Positions 19,098 through 28,303 of a stretch of 64,000 bases of DNA are shown here, piece after piece. Position numbers and translations under genes: made by a program. The notes under the pieces are model-generated. The model saw only the letters and a list, made by a program, of their open reading frames with translations. It searched no databases and was not told the origin of the DNA. Source of the DNA: Acinetobacter boissieri. GTDB lineage: Bacteria; Pseudomonadota; Gammaproteobacteria; Pseudomonadales; Moraxellaceae. The DNA lies in the NCBI RefSeq assembly GCF_900096955.1, contig NZ_FMYL01000003.1:62001-126000 (forward strand), read 5' to 3'. Numbering within the stretch: position 1 is the stretch's first letter; each line of letters starts with the position of its first letter.

Positions 19098-19892
19098 ATG
19101 TTCAATACAAAAGTAAATATCAAAAGTAGTCATGACATTGAAAAACTAAGAATAGCTGGTAAATATGCAGCTGAAGTTCTCGAAATGATTACTGAACATG
19201 TCAAAGCAGGTGTATCTACAGCTTATTTAGATAATATATGCCACGATTTTATTGTGAAAGAATTAAAAGTAATACCCGCGAACATTGGTTATTGTGGCTA
19301 TAGTAAAACAACATGTATTTCTAAGAATGAAGTGGTCTGTCATGGTATTCCATCAGAGCAAGAAATATTAAAAGAAGGGGATATTATTAATATTGATGTC
19401 GCTATTATTAAAGATGGCTATTACGGTGATACAAGTCGAATGTATTGCGTAGGGCAGGTTAAACCAGAACATAAATCACTTATTCTAACCACTTACGAAG
19501 CCATGCTTGCAGGTATACATCAGGTTAAACCTGGCGCAACACTTGGTGATATAGGTTTTGCAATACAAACAGTCGCTCACAAAAATGACTATAGTATAGT
19601 TAGAGAATACTGTGGTCATGGTATTGGTAAAGGCTACCATGAACAACCTAATATTTTACATTATGGGCAAAAAGGGCAGGGGTTAAAATTAAAAAAAGGG
19701 ATGGTATTTACAATAGAGCCTATGGTAAATATGGGGAAAGCAGGGGTAAATGAACTAAATGATGGTTGGACCGTAGTAACCCAAGACCGATCCTTTTCCG
19801 CCCAGTGGGAGCATATGGTGGCTGTGACAGACCATGGTTTTGAGTTACTCACTCCATGGCCAAATGGTACAGGAAAATTTCCACATATCTAA
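19098..19892 (+). CDS. map: Type I methionine aminopeptidase
   Basis: Removes N-terminal Met from new proteins. 264 residues from ATG 19098, chosen because AGGAA lies about 6 bases upstream; an ATG at 19077 has no such site. The two metal Asp are in NIDVAIIKDGYYGDTSR, the metal His in YCGHGIGKGYHEQP, the two Glu in FTIEPMVN and SAQWEHMV, and the substrate-gating His in VVCHGIP. It is not next to rpsB, where the main map gene usually sits, so it may be a second copy. The 12-bp motif flanks it on both sides as a direct repeat. Confidence 0.9.
   Translation: MFNTKVNIKSSHDIEKLRIAGKYAAEVLEMITEHVKAGVSTAYLDNICHDFIVKELKVIPANIGYCGYSKTTCISKNEVVCHGIPSEQEILKEGDIINIDVAIIKDGYYGDTSRMYCVGQVKPEHKSLILTTYEAMLAGIHQVKPGATLGDIGFAIQTVAHKNDYSIVREYCGHGIGKGYHEQPNILHYGQKGQGLKLKKGMVFTIEPMVNMGKAGVNELNDGWTVVTQDRSFSAQWEHMVAVTDHGFELLTPWPNGTGKFPHI
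19674..19681 (+). other. KOPS-like octamer GGGCAGGG
   Basis: Matches the E. coli FtsK-orienting consensus GGGNAGGG and lies on the plus strand left of dif, the expected direction. It is inside the aminopeptidase gene, and one copy alone has little weight. Confidence 0.35.
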
Positions 19893-19936
19893 AAAGTAAT
19901 GGGTTAAGGAGCCAAGATTTTTACTTTGTTTAATTA

Positions 19937-19948
19937 AAATAGCCTAAG
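19937..19948 (+). repeat. AAATAGCCTAAG motif, copy 2
   Basis: Exact 12-mer followed by TAT. It is 45 bases after the aminopeptidase stop and 65 bases before the YagU-like gene, 7.6 kb left of dif and pointing toward it. With copy 1 it brackets the aminopeptidase gene as an 879-bp-spaced direct repeat. Confidence 0.75.
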
Positions 19949-20013
19949 TATATTTTTAATTAAAAATTAATATAAAAGTACTAAATTTAATCAACAAACC
20001 AAAGGGAAAAAAT

Positions 20014-20565
20014 ATGCTAGGAAAGCAAATCGACTTAAAAATACTATTTTTAGGTACAATTGTAGCGGGTTTTATTAGTTCTCTTGTAAAATGGGGCTCA
20101 GAAGTCAATATGCCGCCTCGTATGACAGGAGAAATTTCTCCTCCCGCCGCACATATTGATGCATGGCTTGGACCATTAGGAGTTCATTCAAATAGCTTAG
20201 ATTATATGTACCAAGGACATTTAGTTGGTGGGGCAGTCACTTTATATCACTGGATATTTAGCTTTATTTTTGCTTTTGTCTATATATTCTTATCTGCATT
20301 TTATCCAAAAATAAGAGCATTATATGGAGTAGTATACGGCATAGTCATTACCATTGTTATGCATGGATTTCTTATACCAGCACTTGGTTTCAGACATTTA
20401 GCATATGATTCAAGTGCAACAGGTTGGCTTTGGAATTTAAATAGTTATGAGTTTTTTAGTGAAATTCTTGGTCATATTTATTGGTCATTTTCAATTGAAG
20501 TGTCATTTGTTTTTATTCTAGCAATATTACATAAACCAATTAAAGGCAATTGGACAAGTAAATAA
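20014..20565 (+). CDS. YagU-like (DUF1440) inner-membrane protein
   Basis: 183 residues with four to five membrane helices. The pattern FLGTIVAGFISSLVKWGSEVNMPPR, a conserved His-containing helix VYGIVITIVMHGFLIPALG and the C-terminal segment SEILGHIYWSFSIEV resemble YagU/DUF1440 proteins, which E. coli work links to acid resistance. AAAGGGA precedes the ATG. It is followed by a strong terminator. Family assignment is from memory of the pattern. Confidence 0.75.
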   Translation: MLGKQIDLKILFLGTIVAGFISSLVKWGSEVNMPPRMTGEISPPAAHIDAWLGPLGVHSNSLDYMYQGHLVGGAVTLYHWIFSFIFAFVYIFLSAFYPKIRALYGVVYGIVITIVMHGFLIPALGFRHLAYDSSATGWLWNLNSYEFFSEILGHIYWSFSIEVSFVFILAILHKPIKGNWTSK

Positions 20566-20590
20566 ATTTTGAATGAATAAAGCTATTAAA

Positions 20591-20629
20591 AAAGAGGCTA
20601 TCATTTTTATTTGATAGCCTCTTTTTATG
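20591..20629. terminator. Bidirectional intrinsic terminator (YagU-like gene / ychF)
   Basis: AAAGAGGCTATCA (20591-20603) pairs with TGATAGCCTCTTT (20612-20624), with T-runs on both strands, between two convergent genes. Confidence 0.9.
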
Positions 20630-20631
20630 TT

Positions 20632-21723
20632 TTAAACGTTAAAGCGGAAATGCATTACATCGCCATCTTTTACAATATAAGTTTTCCCTTCTAAACGCCA
20701 TTTTCCAGCATCTTTAGCACCAGACTCTCCATTAAATTGAATAAAGTCATCATATGCAATCACTTCAGCTCGAATAAAGCCTTTTTCAAAATCTGTGTGA
20801 ATAACACCTGCAGCTTCAGGGCCAGTTGCACCAACCTTCACAGTCCAAGCACGAACTTCTTGTACACCTGCTGTAAAATACGTTTGTAAGCCAAGTAGAC
20901 CATAACCTGCACGAATCACCACATTTAAACCTGGTTCTTCCATACCCATAGCTTCTAAAAACTCAGCACGGTCTTCATCTTCTAATAACGAGATTTCTGA
21001 CTCAATTTGATTACACAATGGTACAACAATTGCATTTTCTTTCTCAGCAAGATCACGTACGGCGTCTAGGTGAGGATTATTCTCAAAACCATCCTCTGAG
21101 ACATTTGCAATATACATGGTCGGCTTTAGTGTCAAAAGACCATAACCACGAAGTAGTTTATGATCATCTTCTGATAAATCTGCAGCACGGGCAGGTTGGC
21201 CTTCATTCAAAAGTGGTAGAATCTTTTCTAATACTGCTTTTGTAGCAATCGCATCTTTATCACCACTTTTTGCATTTTTTGCTAAACGAGTTACAGATTT
21301 TGTAACAGTTTCTAAGTCAGAAAGTGCAAGCTCTGTATTTATCGTTGCAATATCATCGAGTGGGTCTATTTTTCCGTTAACGTGAATAACATTTTCGTCT
21401 TCAAAGCAACGTACTACGTGAGCGATTGCATCTGTTTCACGAATATTTGCCAAAAATTGGTTGCCAAGACCTTCTCCCTTAGATGCACCTGCCACTAAAC
21501 CCGCAATATCTACAAACTCCATTGTAGTAGGTAGCACACGTTGTGGCTTTACAATTGCTGTTAGTTTTTCTAGTCTTGAGTCTGGTACAGGCACTATACC
21601 TGTGTTTGGCTCAATGGTACAAAAAGGAAAGTTTTCAGCAGCAATTGCTGCCTTAGTTAAGGCATTAAAAAGTGTTGACTTGCCAACATTCGGTAGACCA
21701 ACAATACCGCAATTAAAACCCAT
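20632..21723 (-). CDS. ychF: Redox-regulated ATPase YchF
   Basis: Obg-family P-loop protein (363 residues) that hydrolyses ATP in preference to GTP and binds ribosomes. G1 [14 protein letters not shown] is at about 8-21, G3 [16 protein letters not shown] near 70, and the G4 position reads NVSED in place of NKxD, which explains ATP preference. A coiled-coil insert and a C-terminal TGS domain (ending VMHFRFNV) follow. Free-standing, minus strand. Confidence 0.96.
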   Translation of the reverse strand: MGFNCGIVGLPNVGKSTLFNALTKAAIAAENFPFCTIEPNTGIVPVPDSRLEKLTAIVKPQRVLPTTMEFVDIAGLVAGASKGEGLGNQFLANIRETDAIAHVVRCFEDENVIHVNGKIDPLDDIATINTELALSDLETVTKSVTRLAKNAKSGDKDAIATKAVLEKILPLLNEGQPARAADLSEDDHKLLRGYGLLTLKPTMYIANVSEDGFENNPHLDAVRDLAEKENAIVVPLCNQIESEISLLEDEDRAEFLEAMGMEEPGLNVVIRAGYGLLGLQTYFTAGVQEVRAWTVKVGATGPEAAGVIHTDFEKGFIRAEVIAYDDFIQFNGESGAKDAGKWRLEGKTYIVKDGDVMHFRFNV

Positions 21724-21885
21724 GAAGTACTCACAAAAATGTTATATGAATTGTCCGTAATTCTACATTAAAGTAAAAATAAAGTCAGGAATAACTGTTT
21801 TTATGATAATTTTATGCGCAATTTTTATTATTTGCTTATAATATCACATATAAAAATAAGTCTGGATTATTAGAGTAAAGAGCAT

Positions 21886-22647
21886 ATGCGTACTTTGTAT
21901 CAATTTCCGTTATCTCACTTTTGTGAAAAAGCACGTTGGGTTTTAGATCATAAAGAACTTGATTATGTTGCACATAATTTAACACCTGGAATACATCGTT
22001 TTTTTACGCAACGTAAAGCTAGTGTAAATACACTTCCTTTATTAAATGATTGTGGACATTGGATTGCTGACTCTACAAAAATTACAATACACTTAGATCA
22101 ATGCTACCCAGAAAATAATTTAGTTCATCATAATCCAACAATAAATAGACACATACTAGAAATGAATGACTTAGCGAATGAATTGGGTAACTATGTACGG
22201 CGTTGGGTCTTAGGAGGTATTATTTTACCTAATAGCCATTCTATAGATATTCTAATTGGTGAAAAAGGATATTTAAAAAAGTTTAAAAAATATAGCAAAC
22301 CTATGCTTTCTTTGGTATTGAGAAAACACTTTCAGTTAAACACTCACGATTTAAATGAGATTGAAGCACATATTTTAAATATAATAAATATATTCAATCA
22401 GCAACTTTTAAAAACAAATACAGGTTATATGGTTCAGGATTATTTAACACTTGCTGATATTGCAATATGTAGTATGGTTGCACCAATATTGAATGTAGAA
22501 GGTACACCTTGGGAAGTAGAACAGTTACAATCTAATGAAGAATCAAACATATTAAAAAATAAAATACTCACACTTCCTCTTGGTGAATATGTTAATCACA
22601 TATACAAAAATCAGCGTAATGCTAGAGTAGATTGGCGTGGTATATAA
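21886..22647 (+). CDS. Glutathione S-transferase family protein
   Basis: 253 residues. The N-terminal thioredoxin-like half begins LYQFPLSHFCEKARWVLDHKELDY, the usual GST entry with SHFCEKAR at the glutathione site, and includes LPLLNDCGHWIADSTKI. The C-terminal helical domain contains MVQDYLTLADIAICSMV, the common GST N-capping segment. Substrate unknown. AGAGCAT precedes the ATG. It is AT-rich and stands alone between ychF and sbp; the following 233 bases hold no gene. Confidence 0.85.
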   Translation: MRTLYQFPLSHFCEKARWVLDHKELDYVAHNLTPGIHRFFTQRKASVNTLPLLNDCGHWIADSTKITIHLDQCYPENNLVHHNPTINRHILEMNDLANELGNYVRRWVLGGIILPNSHSIDILIGEKGYLKKFKKYSKPMLSLVLRKHFQLNTHDLNEIEAHILNIINIFNQQLLKTNTGYMVQDYLTLADIAICSMVAPILNVEGTPWEVEQLQSNEESNILKNKILTLPLGEYVNHIYKNQRNARVDWRGI

Positions 22648-22837
22648 AATTAAGAGTACAATAATTTTTAGGACATAAGAAAAATATCTGTTCTGAATTT
22701 AGTATATAGGTTTAGCAGCCAATCGTATTCACTTTAAACCGATACATAAAAGCAATCAATAAACATCTAAACCAGACATATTTAGTTGCTAAATATCGTA
22801 TTTCATAAATAAAAGATCTAAAACTTACGGCGTAAAA

Positions 22838-22866
22838 AAAAGCACCTTTTTATATGGTGCTTTTAA
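22838..22866 (-). terminator. Intrinsic terminator of the sulfate-binding protein gene
   Basis: AAAAGCACC (22838-22846) pairs with GGTGCTTTT (22856-22864), with a T-run on the minus strand, 17 bases after the stop. Confidence 0.8.
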
Positions 22867-22880
22867 ATTAAAATAAAAAA

Positions 22881-23879
22881 TTATTTTTTATAGATTTGAT
22901 CAAAAATACCGCCATTTGAGAAATGAATCTTTTGCGCATTTGCCCAACTACCAAATACCGAATCAATAGTAAACAACTGCAACTTTGGAAACTTACTCGC
23001 ATACTTTAAAGCAACTTCTTTGTTTCGAGGTCTAAAGTTGTATTGTGCTGCTAGATCTTGGCCTAAAGGAGAGTATAGGAAATTTAAGTAACCTTTTGCG
23101 ATTAAACGATTACCATTTTCGTCTACTGTTTTATCTACAATTGCGACAGAAGGTTCTGCTAAAATTGAAATAGATGGATAAACGATTTCAAACTCACCTT
23201 TTGGTAAGTTCTGTTGCGCCAATAATGCCTCATTTTCCCAAGTCAGTAAAACATCACCAATATTTCTTTCAGTAAATGTTGTCATAGATGCACGTGCTGC
23301 AGAATCTAATACTTTAACGTTCTGATAAATATTAGTCACTAACTGACGTGCTTTCGCATCATTACCACCAGGCTGTTTAAGTGCATATCCCCAAGCTGCT
23401 AAATAAATCCATCTTGGTGCACCACCTGTTTTAGGATTAGGGGTAATTACCTCTACACCTGGTTTAGCTAAATCGTTCCAATCTTTAATCTGTTTAGGAT
23501 TACCCTTGCGAACTAAGTAAACAATAGTGGAGGTATAAGGGGCAGAGTTGTTTGGAAATTGTTTTTGCCAATCTTTGCGGATATATCCTGCATTTGAAAT
23601 TTCGTCTATATCATTTGCTAAAGCCAATGTCACGACATCTGCTTTTAATCCCGTAGCAACAGCACGGGCTTGTTTACCAGAGCCACCATGCGATTGTTTA
23701 AAATCAATTCGTTGACCTGTTCTGCTGTACCAATACTCTCCAAACGCTTTATTGTAGTCTTTATAAAATTCACGCGTTGGGTCATAAGACACATTTAAAA
23801 AGCTTTTAGTTTCAGCTGCAATGGCTGATGTTGAAGACAAAATCAGGCCTAAAACACCCATTAAAAATATTTTTTTCAT
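22881..23879 (-). CDS. Sulfate/thiosulfate ABC transporter substrate-binding protein
   Basis: Periplasmic receptor of the CysP/Sbp family, 332 residues. The signal peptide is cleaved near SAIAA-ETKS. The mature protein opens with LNVSYDPTREFYKDYNKAF and has the SHGGSGKQARAV loop that binds sulfate, then TGGAPRWIYLAAWGYA. The permease and ATPase genes are not nearby, so this is an orphan receptor that must use a transporter encoded elsewhere. Its upstream neighbour on the same strand is a cysteine desulfurase, suggesting a sulfur-supply context. Confidence 0.92.
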   Translation of the reverse strand: MKKIFLMGVLGLILSSTSAIAAETKSFLNVSYDPTREFYKDYNKAFGEYWYSRTGQRIDFKQSHGGSGKQARAVATGLKADVVTLALANDIDEISNAGYIRKDWQKQFPNNSAPYTSTIVYLVRKGNPKQIKDWNDLAKPGVEVITPNPKTGGAPRWIYLAAWGYALKQPGGNDAKARQLVTNIYQNVKVLDSAARASMTTFTERNIGDVLLTWENEALLAQQNLPKGEFEIVYPSISILAEPSVAIVDKTVDENGNRLIAKGYLNFLYSPLGQDLAAQYNFRPRNKEVALKYASKFPKLQLFTIDSVFGSWANAQKIHFSNGGIFDQIYKK

Positions 23880-24081
23880 ATAAATCCCTAATTTAATCTA
23901 ACAATATGCCAATCATTGAAATCGAAAGATCTAAGGCATTCTGCTGTAAATGACACAATAAAATTGTAAAACTATAATAAATTAAAATTATAGAGAGTTA
24001 TCTGTAGTTGTATAACAACAATACGATATAAACTTATATAAGTAAGTAATATGTATTAATTACTCATTATTAAGCAGTGCA

Positions 24082-25248
24082 TTAATTAAATGTCACAATC
24101 TGAGTCGTTTGTTGAACGTACTCTAAATGATGAAGTAAATCATCAATATTTTTCTCAGTCGTATATTTTCCAAAACTAAAACGAATTGCATTTTTCGCAA
24201 GATCTTCAGTTCGATCTATAGCAACTAAAACATGTGACGCACCCGATTTACCAGAATTACATGCTGAACCGCTAGACACAGCAGCGAATGCTTTCACGGC
24301 GTTAATGAGTACAAAAGGGTTGTCTGCTGTAAATGACACATTTAAGTAATTAGCAACTCGCTGTTCTGAATCACCATTCAGGACAATACTCGTCATCTCT
24401 GTTAAACCATCAAATAATTTTTTTTGCAAAATACCAAGGCGTTCTTGCTCTATATGTAAGTTCGATTTAGCGATTTTAAATGCTTCACCCATACCTACAA
24501 TTTGATGTGTTGCCAATGTTCCCGAACGACAACCTTGCTCATGGCCACCACCATGAATTTGTGGTTCAATTTCAAATGTTTTTTGATGATTTACGTACAA
24601 GGCACCAATACCTTTAGGCCCATATACTTTATGCGCAGATAAACTTAACAAATCAATATTAAATGCATGTACATCTATAGCTAGCTTACCTGCGGCTTGC
24701 GCTGCATCAACATGAAAAAAAATGTCATGCTTTTTAGCAATTTCACCAATCGCTTGAATATCTGTAATTGTACCAATTTCATTATTAACCATCATGAGTG
24801 AAATAAGCACAGTATCTGGACGAATAGCTTCTTGTACAGCTTCTGGCGTAATAAGCCCTGTATTGGTTTTTGGTTTAAGGTAGGTTACTTCAAAACCTAA
24901 AGTTTCCAACTTAGCACAGCTATCTAAAATTGCTTTGTGTTCAATTTGACTAGTAATGATATGTTTACCACGAGAGGCATAACGCTCAGTAACGCCTTTC
25001 AATGCAAGATTATTTGACTCAGTTGCACCAGAGGTCCAAATGATTTCATCTGCTGATGCACCAATCAATACAGCGACATCACTACGTGCTTGTTCTACTT
25101 TTTGTCTTGCTTGTTGCCCAAAAGGATGACCATTTGAAGCTGGATTACCAAATGTACCAGTAAAAGAAAGGCTTTGTGCCATTATATCTATAATTTCAGG
25201 ATAAACTGGTGTGGTTGCAGCATAATCTAAATAAATTTGCTGTTTCAT
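24082..25248 (-). CDS. Cysteine desulfurase (NifS/IscS family)
   Basis: PLP enzyme that removes sulfur from cysteine as a persulfide for Fe-S clusters or tRNA thiolation. 388 residues from ATG 25248 (MKQQIYLDYAATTPVYPE), chosen by the family N-terminus and an AGGGA site; the ORF start at 25317 adds non-family residues. The PLP Lys is in SLSAHKVYGPKGIGALY, the catalytic His in TSQIEHKAIL and the loop Cys in SSGSACNSG. It has no isc or suf neighbours, so it is probably an additional copy and not the housekeeping IscS. Confidence 0.92.
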   Translation of the reverse strand: MKQQIYLDYAATTPVYPEIIDIMAQSLSFTGTFGNPASNGHPFGQQARQKVEQARSDVAVLIGASADEIIWTSGATESNNLALKGVTERYASRGKHIITSQIEHKAILDSCAKLETLGFEVTYLKPKTNTGLITPEAVQEAIRPDTVLISLMMVNNEIGTITDIQAIGEIAKKHDIFFHVDAAQAAGKLAIDVHAFNIDLLSLSAHKVYGPKGIGALYVNHQKTFEIEPQIHGGGHEQGCRSGTLATHQIVGMGEAFKIAKSNLHIEQERLGILQKKLFDGLTEMTSIVLNGDSEQRVANYLNVSFTADNPFVLINAVKAFAAVSSGSACNSGKSGASHVLVAIDRTEDLAKNAIRFSFGKYTTEKNIDDLLHHLEYVQQTTQIVTFN

Positions 25249-25537
25249 ATCCCTAAACTCTCCAAATGAATTTTTTCGATTTAAATATAACAAAAAGTGA
25301 TAAAGAAGCATAGACATAATACTTAGTCAAAACCATTTGAATTAAAATATCACAAGTGTTATCTAGTTCTTATTATTTCATATTTTGACTAAATGTATTC
25401 ATCTCAAAAATAAATAAAAAATCATATTTAAATATATAAAATTGCATTAGATTTTCACTTATTTTAATAGTCATAAAGCTTATATTTGTTTTAGCATAGC
25501 AAACATCGTTTATTAAAAAATTATAAGGTCATTTATT

Positions 25538-26989
25538 GTGGTCAATATTAGAAACCTAACAGATCTAGAACAGCAAATAAAAGAAGACTTTACTCATCTA
25601 AACATCCCAAAAAAATCGTGGATGATTCCAAGAAATCATTTAGAAAATGAAAAAAATCATATTGATGTAGCAATTATTGGTGCGGGCATGTCTGGTTTAG
25701 CACTGTCTTTAGCTTTATATACGGAAGGGATTAACGCTATTGTTTTTGATCAGTGTAAAGAGGGCGAAGAGGGGCCTTGGAAAAATACTGCGCGTATGGA
25801 AACGCTTAGATCTCCTAAACAAGCCATTGGCCCTGCCTTAAGCTTTCCATCACTTACATTTCAGGCTTGGTTCAAAGCTCAGTTTGGACAAGAACACTGG
25901 GAATTACTTGATAAAATTCCTCGGTTACAATGGCATGACTACTTACAGTGGTTTAAAAAAGTAACTCAGCCATATATTCTTTATGAGCATAATCTCATTG
26001 ATTTAAATGTAGGAGAAAAGGGAAGTACATTGTATTTTAAAAATTTAGCCAATGGAGAAATTCAAACTTATATGTCTTCTCATACAATATTGGCTATGGG
26101 GATTGATAGTTTTAGTTCGCCTAACATACCTACATTTATGAATAATGTCTCAAATCATCGCTGGGAGCATGCGTATCATCGTAGTAATTATCATAAATTC
26201 AAGAATCTAGATATTGGTGTCATTGGTTATAGTGCGGGTGCAATGGATAGTTCTGCCACAGCATTAGAATGTGGTGCAAAAAGTGTAGAAATATTATGTC
26301 GTTGTAAGGATTTTCCACGGGTAAATAGAGGAAAAGTTGCATTCAATTCAGGATATCTAAATTCTTATCCATATTGGTCTGATCAACAAAAATGGGATTT
26401 TAATTATTACTTAAAACAAGAAAGAACACCTGCACCACATGGTAGTACACTTAGAGTATCTCATCATAAAAATGCATACTTTAACTTTGATGAACATGTC
26501 GTATCAGTGAAAGAATACCAAAATAAGATTCATATACAAACAAAAAAACATCACTTTATATTTGATTATTTAATTTTAGCGACAGGTTTTTCTCTAAACT
26601 GGTCAAAATATTCATGGCTGTCTTATATAAGAGATCATACAAAGCAATGGAAAGATCAATATATTTCAAATGAACTACCTGATAATTCACTTTCTCAAGC
26701 ACCTTATTTAACAACTAATTTTGAGTTTATTGCAAAATCAAAGCAGTTAGATTCTGATTTTTCTAGACTATATTGTTTTAACTATAGTGCATCGCTTAGT
26801 CAAGGGCCTTTAGTTGGTATGATTTCTGGAGTTGAACACGGTGCACCACATTTAGCAAAGGCTATTTCTCATAAAATATATTTAGATTCATTTGATCAGT
26901 ATATAAATAAGGTAAAACACAGTGAAGATTTTGAGCTTGAAGGCAACGAATGGGAAGTGACTTTACCTTATGTTACAAGACAAAGTTGA
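25538..26989 (+). CDS. FAD/NAD(P)-binding oxidoreductase (monooxygenase-like)
   Basis: 483 residues from GTG 25538 (AAGG about 11 bases upstream). The first dinucleotide fold, HIDVAIIGAGMSGLALSLALY (about 42-62), binds FAD; the second, IGVIGYSAGAMDSSATAL (about 228), would bind NAD(P)H but has GYSAGA in place of the usual GxGxSA. DYLILATGF in the C-terminal third is the common motif of flavin-containing monooxygenase-like enzymes. Substrate unknown. It is AT-rich, about 550 bp from dif, and followed by a DUF2805 gene on the same strand. Confidence 0.8.
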   Translation: MVNIRNLTDLEQQIKEDFTHLNIPKKSWMIPRNHLENEKNHIDVAIIGAGMSGLALSLALYTEGINAIVFDQCKEGEEGPWKNTARMETLRSPKQAIGPALSFPSLTFQAWFKAQFGQEHWELLDKIPRLQWHDYLQWFKKVTQPYILYEHNLIDLNVGEKGSTLYFKNLANGEIQTYMSSHTILAMGIDSFSSPNIPTFMNNVSNHRWEHAYHRSNYHKFKNLDIGVIGYSAGAMDSSATALECGAKSVEILCRCKDFPRVNRGKVAFNSGYLNSYPYWSDQQKWDFNYYLKQERTPAPHGSTLRVSHHKNAYFNFDEHVVSVKEYQNKIHIQTKKHHFIFDYLILATGFSLNWSKYSWLSYIRDHTKQWKDQYISNELPDNSLSQAPYLTTNFEFIAKSKQLDSDFSRLYCFNYSASLSQGPLVGMISGVEHGAPHLAKAISHKIYLDSFDQYINKVKHSEDFELEGNEWEVTLPYVTRQS

Positions 26990-27108
26990 ATTTAATGTGG
27001 GTGCTTATTGTACATATTCATATTTAGTGTTTTACTATTATTTCAAAGTAAAGACGTATCTGTTCACCTTAAAGCAAAATAAATCAAACTACAGAAATAC
27101 AAAACAGC

Positions 27109-27148
27109 AGAGGTATATACTATGACATCAATAATATGACATCAATAA
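27109..27148 (+). promoter_or_regulatory. Tandem duplication of a start site creating a 5-codon upstream ORF
   Basis: TATGACATCAATAA occurs twice in direct succession (27121-27134 and 27135-27148). The ribosome site AGAGGT (27109-27114) is 7 bases from the first ATG (27122), which reads MTSII and stops at TGA 27137-27139. That stop overlaps the second ATG (27136) of the DUF2805 gene as ATGA. The second ATG is 21 bases from the ribosome site, too far for normal initiation, so expression probably needs termination-reinitiation. Confidence 0.75.
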
Positions 27149-27396
27149 AAGATTTTTCGGCTGAGGATCTATCAAGAGTTATTGAAATGGCATGGGAGGA
27201 TAGAACACCTTTTGAAGCAATTGAATATCAGTTTGGACTCAATGAATCAGAGATTATTAATTTGATGCGAACCCATATGCAACCTGGGAGCTTTCGTTTA
27301 TGGCGAGAGCGCGTAACAGATCGAAAAACCAAACATCTAAGACTGAGATCACCTGAAGTAAGTCGAGCATATTGTTCAAGACAATATAAAGTTTAA
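27136..27396 (+). CDS. DUF2805 / TIGR03643 family protein
   Basis: 86 residues with the family core DLSRVIEMAWEDRTPFEAIEYQFGLNESEIINLMR and a basic C-terminus (WRERVTDRKTKHLRLRSP) ending in YCSRQYKV. The helical pattern suggests a helix-turn-helix-like nucleic-acid binder, but function is not established; relatives are often found near photolyase/cryptochrome genes, which are not seen here. The start is disturbed by a 14-bp tandem duplication. It ends 137 bases before the dif site. Confidence 0.8.
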   Translation: MTSIKDFSAEDLSRVIEMAWEDRTPFEAIEYQFGLNESEIINLMRTHMQPGSFRLWRERVTDRKTKHLRLRSPEVSRAYCSRQYKV

Positions 27397-27532
27397 TCAA
27401 AGTAAATGAGTAGCTGTTTCTTATAGCAAATAATAAAAAATATTGAAACATGGAGTTAGTGTAGCTACTCATTTAATCCAAGTATTTATAACAGATATAC
27501 ATAGATCTAATTACTATTTTTGGATATATCCC

Positions 27533-27560
27533 ATTTCGCATAAGGTATATTATGTTAAAT
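27533..27560 (+). other. dif: Chromosome dimer resolution site dif (XerC/XerD)
   Basis: Left arm ATTTCGCATAA (27533-27543), 6-base spacer GGTATA, right arm TTATGTTAAAT (27550-27560). The E. coli dif site differs at only 4 of 28 positions (three in the outer XerC arm, one in the spacer); the XerD arm is identical. It is alone in an intergenic gap of 270 bases, as expected for the chromosomal site and unlike the paired pdif sites of Acinetobacter plasmids. Genes to the right are mostly minus strand and those at the far left plus strand, which fits a terminus here. Confidence 0.9.
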
Positions 27561-27666
27561 AGGATATTATGCAACTCTAGATTACTACTTTAAACCTAAT
27601 CATTTAGCCTTCTCCGTTGTTACTTAATTATCTATAAAAAGTGGCTATATAGGCACAAAATAAAAT

Positions 27667-28254
27667 TTAGTTAAACAATTCATTACGAATAATATATTCA
27701 ATATGGCGCTGAAACATATCGTGATCCAATCCACGTAACCCTAGATTACAAATGTTTTCTAGCCCACACACAAATGTAATCAGCCGCCATGCAATATCAG
27801 TTGAATTGGTATTCTTTTGAATAACATATTCTTTGTTTACTACACCCAATTCTATTAAGTCTTTAATGCTGGTATGCCATTGCTCCATTGTTAAGTTATA
27901 CGCTTTTTGAATTTCTTCATCTTGAGCCAAAATTACTTCAGCTTCATTCCATAACTTCAAATAAGGCTGTACTTGCTGAATATCTTCACATCCCAGTGAA
28001 ATAGATATTTTTGTGTACCAATTATCAGTTTCGACTGATTTTTCAATCATCGTTAATTGATTCATTAAGCAAGTAAATACTTCAGCTTTTAAATGAGATG
28101 CGGATTTGAAATGATGATGCACTTGCCCTGTAGATATCTGTGCCTCAGTGGCTATACGCCTTACCGTCATAGCACTCAGACCATCTTTTAATGCAAGCCT
28201 CATTGCCACATCTAAAATCATTTTATGCCGTTGCGGTTTATTTAAGTAACTCAT
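27667..28254 (-). CDS. TetR-family repressor (AmvR/SmvR-like)
   Basis: 195 residues from ATG 28254; an upstream TTG at 28263 is less likely. The helix-turn-helix AMTVRRIATEAQISTGQVHHHFKSASHLKAEVF is typical TetR, followed by an all-helical ligand domain. It is divergent from an SmvA/AmvA-type efflux pump, and two palindromes lie in the 120-bp gap, so local control of the pump by cationic biocides is likely by analogy with SmvR and AmvR. Confidence 0.88.
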   Translation of the reverse strand: MSYLNKPQRHKMILDVAMRLALKDGLSAMTVRRIATEAQISTGQVHHHFKSASHLKAEVFTCLMNQLTMIEKSVETDNWYTKISISLGCEDIQQVQPYLKLWNEAEVILAQDEEIQKAYNLTMEQWHTSIKDLIELGVVNKEYVIQKNTNSTDIAWRLITFVCGLENICNLGLRGLDHDMFQRHIEYIIRNELFN

Positions 28255-28303
28255 AAAAATCAAACCCGTACATATATAGCGTTATTTTTATCATAAAATA
28301 AAA

